Shown here piece by piece: positions 24,104 to 35,200 of a stretch of DNA of 64,000 bases (position 1 is the stretch's first letter; each line of letters begins with the position of its first letter). Location of the stretch: NCBI GenBank assembly GCA_012064415.1, contig SSNU01000249.1, positions 248,001-312,000 on the forward strand, written 5' to 3'. The notes under the pieces were generated by a model. That model made no database searches, was not told the origin of the DNA, and saw only the letters and a program-made list of their open reading frames with translations. The position numbers and the translations under genes were made by a program. This DNA comes from Gyrodactylus bullatarudis (Eukaryota > Platyhelminthes > Monogenea > Gyrodactylidea > Gyrodactylidae).

Positions 24104-27100
24104 ATGGAATCTGAAGCAATAATGAAAGTTGATATTCCTAGGATATGTGACCTTCTTGACAGGGATCCTTATCTGAAGCCATTCGAATTCGAAATTCGTC
24201 GCAGGTATATAATTTTAAGAATTAAAATATTGATTCGTGACCTTTTAACTTTTACAGATACAAATGTTTCGAAGATCAATTGAAGATTATTAAAGAAATA
24301 GAGAATTCAGAATCCTTTACAAAAGCCTATGATAGATATGGAATTCACATTCTACCAGATAATTCTATTTATTGTCTTGAATGGGCTCCGTCTGCTAAAG
24401 CAATCTTTTTACGAGGAGATTTCAGTGAGTTTCATTTATAAATAGCCAACATAAGTGAAAATTAGCTCATATATCTATCTTAAGATGACTGGAGAGAGGA
24501 TGAATTTCCGTATAAAGATATCGGCTTTGGAAAGTTTGAACTCAAAATTCCTCCCAAAGATGGAAAACCTTTGATTAAGCATTTATCAAAATTAAAACTA
24601 ATAATCGTCAAGCCAGATGGCACAAAACTTAATAGAATAAGTCCATGGGCAACTTATGTTAAACAATTTGGTGATTCGATCGTCTATGATCAAGTATTCT
24701 ATAATCCAGAAAATTCTTATAAATTGAAAAATCCTCGCCCAAAGAAACCAAAGAATTTGAAGATTTATGAATGTCATATTGGTATTTCCTCGAAAGAACA
24801 AAAGATTGCCTCTTATTCTCATTTTACTGAGAATGTTCTTCCACGAATTAAAGATCTTGGTTATAATTGTATTCAAATTATGGCCATAATGGAGCATGTT
24901 TACTATGGATGCTTTGGATATCAAGTTTCCAATTTTTTCGCTGCCTCTAGTCGATTCGGACATCCAGACGAACTGAAAGAACTCATTGACACAGCTCATA
25001 AAATGGGAATCTATGTACTTTTGGATGTAATACATAGCCATGCATCTTCAAATTGTGAAGACGGTTTGAATTTCTTTGATGGAACTGATTCCTGTTTTTT
25101 CCATTCTGGATCTCGAGGAAAACACGAGCTTTGGGACTCTAGACTTTTCGATTATACCAAGTGGGATGAATTTTATATTTTTAATTAATTCAGGTTAGAA
25201 GTTTTACGATTTCTTCTGTCAAATTTACACTGGTGGATCGAAGAGTATGGCTTTGATGGATTTCGCTTTGATGGTGTCATGTCCATGATTTATCATCATC
25301 ACGGATTAAATACGAATTTTTCCGGATCCTATAATGATTATTTCGGATTATCCGTAGATACAGAGTCAATTGTCTATTTAATGTTGGCGAATCATTTTAT
25401 TCATGAAAGATATCCGTTTGCAATTGCAATAGCTGAAGAAGTCAGCGGAATGCCAACACTATGCAGACCAATCTCAGAGGGTGGAATTGGTTTTGACTAT
25501 CGCCTACATATGGGTATGTGTTTTGAAAACATTTAAATCAATGCGAAACAGTCGTATATTTTCTATTAAACGAGGTTAAAGTGTTTTTTTAAATCATGTA
25601 TCGATACTTTTCGATAGACTAAATAATACAAAACACTTTATTCAATAGGTCAATAATTATATTAATATGGTCTTTGTTTAATGGATTTTTAAAGCGGAAA
25701 ATAAATTTATTTACCTCTAAAGAGTTAAGATCTAGACGAAATAAGATCGATGAAAAACTTTCTGACTAAAATTCTACATATCCTCTTCGCAAAAATCTGA
25801 AAGTTGTATAAATTTAATTTAAAAAAATTTAATTAAAAAAACGTAACCAATTTAAAATTTTTAAGGTACCTCTGCTAAGATTTTAGATCGATAGAGAGAG
25901 TCTTTTGAAAATATTTATTAAGTTTCGGGCGGGAAAATATCGATTTTCTAATTCAGTGCAGTAAAATTAACAAGAAATTAGTTAAAGCGTTTTCTTAATT
26001 CTAAATAGGAATTCCTGATAAATGGATAAATCTACTGAAAAAGGTTCCAGACGAAAACTGGGACATAGGATCAATAGTTCATGTTCTAACAGATCGACGC
26101 TACATGGAATCAAATATTGCATATGCTGAATCTCACGACCAAGTATGTCAACAAATTTATTACCTTTCAATCAAAATCTAAACCCTTTAAGTCCCAGTGG
26201 GTCATATATGGAACAGATAACTTTCTCAGGCCATGATTCTGTTTTTAAGAAACTGAAAATAATCTATTGGCCATTTTCTTCGACTTATCAAGCTACAATA
26301 TTTTATTGTGACAATTTATAAGAAAAAAACTCACAAAGAATTTAGAAATAATCTAGGAATACATATATGGTAGTCATATATACGCGTTTCGTCTTCTTTT
26401 GGACTCTTAGGTAATATATCCCACAAGAACCCACAAGGTAATGCAATATTTATTACATAAAAATTTATTAGATAATATAAAAAAGGTTTTTCTTTGAAAA
26501 AAACCCTCACAGAGATCGGGGAGAAAAAAGAAAATAACCATACCCGTAGAATTCAAAAATGTTATTACCTTGAATTCATCTCTTGAAATTAAAAAGTTAG
26601 CCATTTTCAGGGCCTAAAAATGGTCATTTTTTGAGCCGATATCTTCTAAACTGAAGGTTGGTTCTTCAAAATATCTCATCAGCGTATTCTGAAGCCATAC
26701 AAAAATTCCGATTTCAGCGATGTATTCTGAAAAAAATTTTCTCTAAATCTTTAAGGGTTGAATTCTTCACAAAAGTAAACTGATAAACTGTGATTTGATA
26801 AGAGAGTTTCTTTCATAGGCCCTAGTCGGAGATAAAACTATCAGCTTTTGGCTTATGGACAAGGAAATGTATACGAGTATGAGTGTATTGTCTCCACCCA
26901 GTCTTATTATCGACCGTGGATTGAGTTTGCACAAAATGATTAGATTCATCACCCATACTCTTGGCGGAGAAGGCTATCTTAATTTTATTGGTGAGTTTCA
27001 AATCTAAATTGCTGAGATTTTTTCATCAAGAACTCAAATATGATCCTGATTGCAGGGCCCACTTTTACCATTTGAAGAGAAAAGGTTGAATCACATTTAG

Positions 27101-27852
27101 CAACTCAATATTTGAAAAATTTCCCTTTAATTTCTTTCCAAAACGGTAAAAGTGGGTCGTATAATTTGGATTACAGGAAAAATCGTATATATTGCTTTAT
27201 ATTACTATATGCAATCGATATGCAATATGAACTGGTAGTTGTATTCTCCGACTTATGGCACTTTTAAATTGTTTATAGGTAATGAGTTTGGTCATCCCGA
27301 ATGGTTGGATTTCCCACGAGAGGGTAACAATGAAAGTTATCACTATGCTAGACGTCAATGGAATCTAGTTGATGACGATCTATTGAGGTATAAACATTTG
27401 AACAATTGGGATAGAGCTATGAACACTCTCGAAGAGGAATATCAATGGCTGGCTTCAGCACAAGTTTGTCAAATTAGAATTAATTTGATTTAATTTAGGC
27501 GTATGTTAGTCGTAAACATGAAGAGGATAAAATAATCGCATTCGAAAGGGCTGGACTCTTGTTCATCTTTAATTTCCATCCAGAAAAAAGTTTTCTCGAC
27601 TATCGAATTGGCGTGAATCAGGCTGGAAGGTAAGCTTTTACAACTGCATGTATCATTTTGAATTATTGTAAACGCTTAATTTCATAAAGATACATGACAA
27701 TATTGGATTCAGATCGGAGTGAATTCGGCGGATATTCTCGAATCGATTCAAGTACTGAACATTTTACACGAGGTGAAGCCTGGGATAATCGTTCGAACTC
27801 AATATTCATCTACTCACCATCTCGGACATGTATGGTCCTCAAGTGGATTTAA
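24104..27852 (+). CDS. GBE1: 1,4-alpha-glucan (glycogen) branching enzyme
   Basis: I read nine exons: 24,104-24,204; 24,258-24,424; 24,485-25,160; 25,194-25,513; 26,009-26,142; 26,819-26,990; 27,279-27,463; 27,499-27,629; 27,690-27,852. All junctions are in phase, giving 682 residues against about 700 in human GBE1. The enzyme makes alpha-1,6 branches in glycogen in the cytosol. Seen in order: an N-terminal glycan-binding region (GDFNDW), the catalytic barrel with YECHIGISS, the nucleophile Asp in FRFDG (about residue 341), the acid/base Glu in AEEVSGMP (about 396), the third carboxylate in AYAESHDQ (about 465), then [18 protein letters not shown] and the all-beta C-terminal domain ending near SPSRTCMV. 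Two introns are only 33 and 35 nt. AATAAA lies at about 27,925. Intron 5 holds a hammerhead-like motif. Identification is firm. Confidence 0.96.
26362..26412 (-). ncRNA. decayed hammerhead-ribozyme-like motif
   Basis: On the minus strand, in branching-enzyme intron 5, the sequence reads CCTAAGAGTCC, a six-base loop, then AAGACGAAACGCG. This resembles the CUGANGA / stem II / GAAAC core of the small hammerheads carried by Penelope-like elements. GTC and GAC can pair as stem II. Two invariant core bases (U4 and G5) are changed, so it should not cleave. Stems I and III are not convincing. It is a possible relic rather than an active RNA. Confidence 0.3.
27045..27165. repeat. short inverted repeat in branching-enzyme intron 6
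   Basis: GGCCCACTTTTACCATTT on the left and AACGGTAAAAGTGGGTC on the right can pair around about 75 bases. It resembles the AAAAGTGGGCC block in the foldback element at 32.05 kb, so it may be a small or deleted relative. Confidence 0.45.
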
Positions 27853-28029
27853 CTTGTTATTTTAATCTTGATTTCGATATTGTTAAAATTTTAGAGAGTT
27901 AAATACAATATGATTTGTAATGTAAAATAAACTTTGTAACAATATTCTTAGTTTCAGTAATTTTGAATTCCTACCAAGCAAACTTAGGCAAAGAAAAATT
28001 TATTAAAACGTAGGTCAATGTATTAGAAT

Positions 28030-28524
28030 TTTCAGCCATTGGTCATCTAAGCGTTTCGACAGTTATTGTCTTAAACTCATCCATATCAGTTTTGTCCAAT
28101 CAGATTAGAGAATAGTATAATAATAAGAGTTTGACCCATGATAGTAGAGTATTGATAATTTTTTATCAGATTTAATTCAAATTCCTTCTCATGTCAAAAA
28201 GCTTAAGCCAACACTACTAAATTTTCATATCACCAAAATTTCAATTAAAAGTATTACTATTACCTATTTCAAAGGCTTCTTTCTAAAGTTTTTTTGATTC
28301 AGATTTTTGGCAAAAGAAGCAAGTTAAATTAAATCTGTTGGAAAAGTATCGATAGTTTGTTATCATTGGTTAAACTCTTATTCATACTATTCTCTTTTCT
28401 GATTAGACAAAGCTGATATCGATGAGATCATTAATGTAAATAGTATTTTGTGTTTGATGAACTTTTCATACCACTGAAGAAAGCGATCACCGTCGAAACA
28501 TTTGGATGGCCAATTGCTGAGGAT
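28030..28524. repeat. foldback element between two convergent genes
   Basis: The left arm (about 28,030-28,165) and right arm (about 28,365-28,524) are diverged inverted copies. Shared blocks, read from the outside inward, are CCATTGGTCATC/GATGGCCAATTG, TTTCGAC/GTCGAAA, CAGTTTTGTCCAATCAGATTA and GAATAGTATAATAATAAGAG. The length is about 495 bp and it is non-coding. It lies 3' of the branching enzyme and of the TRPC gene. The arms contain CTGAAGA...GAAAC, a loose hammerhead-like pattern. Confidence 0.65.
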
Positions 28525-28711
28525 CCTAAAATTGACCTAAGTTTTGATAAATTTCATTATAAAATTAATCTTAGATCACGTTTTACTTAGAGAATTTTCT
28601 TTTTCAGACATTTCTCTCTGGTTGATGTAGAATTTGGCTGGTCCAACAATTAATAATAAACCAAACAGGGGAAAACTGACACTCTTAACAATAATTTATT
28701 AATAGAAATAA

Positions 28712-29015
28712 AAATCATTTTACTATTATTGGAGTCTGAACTCATGGGGAAGGTTAAAGAAAACATACGCATTTTATAGTGATTAACGTTATATCTCGCC
28801 AGGTCTCTTCAGACTCTCTAGTAATTCACATCTAAGTAACATGGGGGGGGGTTCACTTCTCATTTTATTTCTTTGCCTCTTCAGGATCCAAATTACCAAT
28901 AGAAGTGCACAAAAATTTTGCATTGTGATAGTATTTATATGTGAACTAGGGTATACGTTTGTTTTCTCTAACCTTGCCCTATGAGTTCAGAATCCAATAA
29001 TAGTAATATTTTTGA
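28712..29015. repeat. foldback element, second in the same spacer
   Basis: The arms TTACTATTATTGGAGTCTGA / TGAACTCATGGGGAAGGTTA and their right-hand complements pair over about 55 bases, through AAAGAAAACATACG. The element totals about 300 bp, carries a run of nine G near 28,850 and does not code. Confidence 0.65.
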
Positions 29016-29280
29016 TGAAGTTCGACGACATTATCGTTCAAAAATTATTTTATAGTTTGATCAAATATGATTGCGCCATGAATTATCAATGTTACTACTG
29101 ATCGATGTTGTACTGTCGGAGAAATCACTTGTCACAAGTTTTCCAATCTTTTCAGGATTCTCAATGTGGTAAATTTCCAACTTTCTTGAATTCAACTGAA
29201 TTGAATGCTTTTTTCGCTTAGATTCTAATTGGAATCAGAAAATATTTGTTACACCAATTTATAAAATGCAAGAGACATTT

Positions 29281-32200
29281 TTAACAATTTATCAGCGTAC
29301 TTTTAACAGAAATATTCTCATCAATATTAACGTTTAGTTTTGTAAAGACTTCCTTTCGAAAATTTTCTATCATGAATTTCACATCGTCAACATCGTCTTC
29401 ATTGATTGTTCTGTTCTTATCTCTCTTTTGTCGGTGAATTAAATATCTTCGAACTAGTTCATCCATTACATTCTCGTATTTGGATTCTTTTTCATAGATT
29501 TTCCTAAAGTTTTTCTTTTGAAATGAATAATAAAAAAAATTACATGTTGCTTGATAAATGCTAGAATAAAAGATGATCTCAATCAGCTCAGTCCATTTGA
29601 CAATTAAATTCAAAGATAATACTACAGTGATGAATTTGAAAATTTATGATTTTTCTTTTTATAATTTTGAACCAAGTAGTTCTTAAGGGAGCTGTTCAGT
29701 AGAGATTGACTATAACGTTGTTCGCTTGCTACCTGACTATGTTTTCTTCTGGCTTGTATTGGTCTATCTGTAGAAAAATAAAGGGGAGAGAAAGGTGTAG
29801 TATTTCTTAAAAAATAAGGATTATAAAAATTACAGTAATCAGAATTATTAGTGTGACAACTCTGATGATACTTTTATCAGGGTAATCTAAATGTTATTTA
29901 TTCTAATTTTAATTTTCCTTCAAGTGATGAATTATATTATCAGAGTTATTACTCCAATAATTCTGATCACTATAACAATCACTATAATTTTTATAATCCT
30001 TATATTTTAAGAAAAACCTTTCTTTTTCTACAGATAGACCATTTTTTCATCAAGATTTCAAGATTTTCTTAAGATATTTTGGAAACCCATTTAAAAGACA
30101 CACTTTAATTGATTTAAAAAAAAAGTATTGGAAAAAATTAGGAGACATTTTAAATTTTGAGTTGGGGCTATTTTTCCATCTTTTAAACTTAGAGTTGAAA
30201 ATTTTGTTCATTTCAAGGACTAAGAGGGATTAAACGTTACTTTTCAGGATCATCAATAGATTAAGAAAACAAAAATGGCCGTAGAGATTTTAGGAAACAG
30301 TTCATAGTCGTTCGAAAGTCTTTTTTCCATTTTTAGGTCATTTTACTGCTTGGTAAATAAGGGGGAACCAAGATCAGATCATATTAACAGTTGATTCCAA
30401 AATATTAACAATTAATTTCTTTGTCTATTAGTGATTCTGAAGAATTATTTTTGATTCCTCTTACAAAAGTGCTCAAAGTTTAAAAAAATGTATTTTAATT
30501 TTTTCCAAAATCTTTTTTTTCGAATTTTTCTTCCTTAAACCGATGAAAAAATGAGATTTTTGTAAAAATAATCGAGAATAGCTTTTCGTATTTCGGTTCT
30601 GAGTTCTTTCTTTCACTCGAAATATCGAGAAAGCTTATTTTGCAAAATTTCAAGAAAAGATCCACGAATATTTTATTTCAATGAATTTCCATGAAAATAA
30701 ATAATGATTTACTCGATTTAGAAACAATCTCTTTTCCAGGGAATCTTTGAGACAATGATTTGAATTTCTTCCGATTCTCTTCAAAAATGACAGATCTGGG
30801 ACCAAATTGAATGGAATCGGTGCAACGTTTTCCTTATTAAAGTAGCTTATCCATAGCTTTGATCTTTCAAATTTCCATTCTATGTCAGAGCTTCTCTTAA
30901 AAAAATATAAGATATTTCGTTGAAAATAATGATCAAAATAATTTAAAATAGGTTACTCAGTGAGTAATACTCACAGCAATCTTTTGATAAGAGTTATTCA
31001 TCATTGCTATCAACATATTGACTAATACAATAAATGACATCCACGAGTACACTCCATAGATCATTTTTGTAAAGAATTCCGTGAACAAATGGTTATAATT
31101 TAGGTTTAGACTCTGGAGGTCAATCAGACCATACGTTGACCAATAGAGGGTTTGAGCTATTTCAAATATGCTGGGTAGAAATATAATAATTTCAAACCCA
31201 CCCACGAAATCCTCGTAGAAAAAATAAATTTTTCTGAAATACTAATCCCTAATAACAGGAAAAATTTCATTTTGTTCTCAATGATTGATTTCAATAGAAA
31301 AAATATCATAACCACATAAATAAAGCTACAGTCATTTAAACACATAACGAGTCAACCTTTCTGCCCTTTCTCGCTCTTTATTTATACCAAACGTGTGAAA
31401 CCAATCAGAATGCTGCTTTATTGGAGAGCCAATCAGATTCCACACTTTTTTGGAGAATTGTTTTCATTCCCATCATGAGGTAATGTATATGAATTCCGAT
31501 TTTTTGAACCAAATTTAGAATTTTAGTTTAACAGAGAACTATTCAGGATCCATTTATAATTGATCAATTAAACTCTGAGGGTGGCTATAAAATTTTATTG
31601 TCTATCTAATGATGGTTTGAATTTTTGAAAATAAATTCAAATAACAAAGTTATTTTATCTTTGTTATCAAGATTATTAGAGAAAAAATATTTAATGTTTT
31701 AGAGAGAGCAGGAATTACCCTTATCGAATTATGTGAACACTTTTGTTCTGGGTAGTAATGGTTTTAAGAAACAATTCTCTAAAAAAGTGTGGAATCTGAT
31801 TGGCTCTCCAATAAAGCAGCATTCTGATTGGTTTCACACGTTTGGTATAAATAAAGAGCGAGAAAGGGCAGAAAGGTTGACTCGTTATGTGTTTAAATGA
31901 CTGTAGTTAATATGAAAATGAAAATTCTCAGTTTGGTTCAGTTAAGAAATCGAATTTGATCAAGATTCAAACTTCATTTTTAAAGAATAAACTACATTGA
32001 AACTTTTATCGTGATAAGAATAAGGTTTCCATATCTTATTGGGATCCTAAAAAGTGGGCCGTATGATCTAGATTCCAAAAAATCTTGATCAAATATGATT
32101 TCTCGAGAATTTTGTAAAAATCATGAATTCCCATCTTAGAGTGGTAGGAGTAATATTACTCGATTCTAATAGGCTCACAAATACTGAAATTCTATTGGTC

Positions 32201-35200
32201 TAAATGAGATGAAGTGCAGAGATGGTTTATTGAATAGAATAAATTTTATCTATGACCATTGACTGACTTGGCAAAATATTTTCCACTTGTTGAGCAATAT
32301 TGGTATAGATCAATCCATGTTTCATTTTTAAAATTACTCGCTTCAAATATAATATCTTTGCAGAGTTCTTGCTTCTTCTTTGAGTAGTACCATTGTAGCT
32401 GGTTGAGACCGAAAGCAAAGGCGACCATGACCAGCATGTAGATGCAGAAATATTTGAAAATGTCATTAATCATTTTAGTCAGAGAGATTTGTAGAGTGCC
32501 AATTTCAGCATTCAGCGTGAAAAAATAGGTGATCTTTAGAGTGCCCAGAATATGAGCTATTGAGAAGAGGGCTTCTGAAACCAACATTGGCTCGAATTGT
32601 GACCATTCTTTTCTAGAATTTGTTGTTTGATTTGCCTGAAACTTTTAATCACTTAAAAATGCTAAAGATCTTCATTAAATATGTGATATTTAATTACGAA
32701 GAATAATAATAAGAAATATAATAACACAAAGATCAAAATTTAGTTTTCGTTGAATTTCGACCAATCAGAGCGATTCATCCTATTAAACCCCGAAATCAAG
32801 CACGCCATTATTATTATTAAATTTTAATGTTGCTGCTTATAAGTTCAAGATTGTTTCATTTGGTTCTATTGCTAGCCATGTCTTTAGTAGAAAAGACAAA
32901 AACATAAAAAATTTAGAATCTCAACCGTCAATGGGTTATTTAAAAATGGGAAATGAGTGAATGGACGGGAATTCGTAGAAAAAATAGGAATATTCAACTA
33001 TAAGTTAATATAGTATAAAATTGGATAAAACTTTGGTATTTTTTATATCTATTTTGAATAAATATTTTCTAAAAAAATTAATTATTACCCTGAGCTAATG
33101 ACGAACGATTTGTATAAAACTTTGGTAAACTCTCAAAAAATATTTGTTAAACTTACCCGGATCAAGGCAAAAACTCGCATCGTTATTGTTGCAATAAAAA
33201 TAAAATTCGTTACAAGATCCAGAATTTTCCATCGGTTGAATTTGTAAATTTTAATTCCGTGCTTCCACACAGTCTTCACGTTTTGCCAGAAGAAGGCCAT
33301 TATATAAATCACCAGAATTATTTCAATATTTGATGGCCCAGGTCCTAATTCATTCAGATGTTTCCCTAAATCTCCTTGATGTTCCACTCTTAATGAAACC
33401 AGCATGAGTAGGACTAAAAATGTTTAAAAAATTAAAAATTTTCAGATCTTTCAGTCGTGGACATAACTGGCAGCATAGATATTATTGGAAAGTTAGTTGG
33501 AATCGTTGAATTATTTTGTAAATTTAAGACTCCGATATTGATGATTTCCGTCACTTTCACTAAACTAAGCTTGATCTACTATAACAATTAGTTTAACCCT
33601 GAAATAAAAATTCATTTACAAATCAGTCTCCCTGAGATAATTTAGCAGATTAATACTGTTTAAGACCAAACATTTCTAGTAATCATCAATTCATGTGGAT
33701 TATAAACGCTATATTGAAATTTCAGAAACAAACTAATCTTGTACCTATTTTATGGCCGGTTGATCTTGTTTTTATTTGGATTCTGAAAGGTTTTAATATT
33801 CTCGGATTTAAGTATGATTATGTTTGAATAATTTTGTAATATTTTGATACATACAGGATTTATTCGAATATATCAATCATTGTTGTCAATTAAACTCACG
33901 TAAAAATACTTGATATGATGAAATATTGAGAATAAATTTAACGATTGGCCGTTGAATAAACCTGCCATATTTGCTATCAGGTGCTATGATGTATACTAGG
34001 GAAACGAGAGGATAAATCAAACTAAATAAGAATATCAGCAGAATCTTTTTAAATAAATGCATTTGACGAAGACCTGACATTCCATTGTACCAAAGGGATA
34101 CCAGAAGTTGTTGACAATTCGGATGAGTGACAAACTACATAAATTATTTCTTATCAATTTGAGTCTTAGATATATATGAGTTCAAAATTTTGTTGATTTC
34201 AAGGTGCGACGGGGATCAAACCTTTACAGATAAACAAAGTAACCAATTATCACCATTCAATTTTTTCAATAATCTGTCAATTTTAACTGAACTCGAATCA
34301 ATTCATTTATTTTTAAGAAGTAAAATTTATTTTCTAAATTATAATAAGACTATTTCATTTAGTTAATCCAATAAAAGTCAATCGAATTTTAAAACAGTTT
34401 TAATAAAACATGAATTGAAAATTAAGCCTCGGAAAAATAAATAAAATAATTGTTAAATAAATAATTCTTTCAATATAAACTTTTGCTCATTTTAACAATA
34501 ATAAAACTCAGTTATTTAACGTTATAATCACATAAACTAGAGGTGAACACGAAATAAAAAATTCTATTAACCAATGCCCAAATAAAATATATAAATATAA
34601 GATCTACTTTCAAGTAGCAACATGTTAAACAATATAGTGGTCGACAAAATTAATTTATTCACTTAAAATTGCTTATAGCTCATTTATAAAAAATACTCTC
34701 GAGATGTAAAATATACCATTAAAAAGGAAATTTCTTATTCTTCTAGATATGATTACTCCCGAACTTATTGGTTCATTGATATTCTCAAAAATACAAATTT
34801 ATGATTTTTCATTGAATTAGAAAACGACAAAACATTTGTTCACTTTTAAACTTTAGTTTATAACTTAATTTTATAGTTTTTTTTACAGAATTTTTGTCAG
34901 ATAAACGGGTAGGTATTCATTTTAAAATTTGAACTTGATCTTTTCTAGAATCTACAGGATGACTGCTAAGAAACCGAAATATTCAAGACTCACTTATTAT
35001 AAAAAAAAATCACTTATAAAAAATGAAGGTCTGAGCAATCGAAAAATTGCAAAAACTGTTGGATGTACATGCGGGACGAAAAAATATTTATTTTCCAAAA
35101 AAAACAAGAGAAAAAATCGAAAAAATGCGGCCGAAAGAGAGCAATACCTAATTGTCTCATGAAAAAAATTTCTTATTTAGCTATTCGGAAGAAGGCGACA

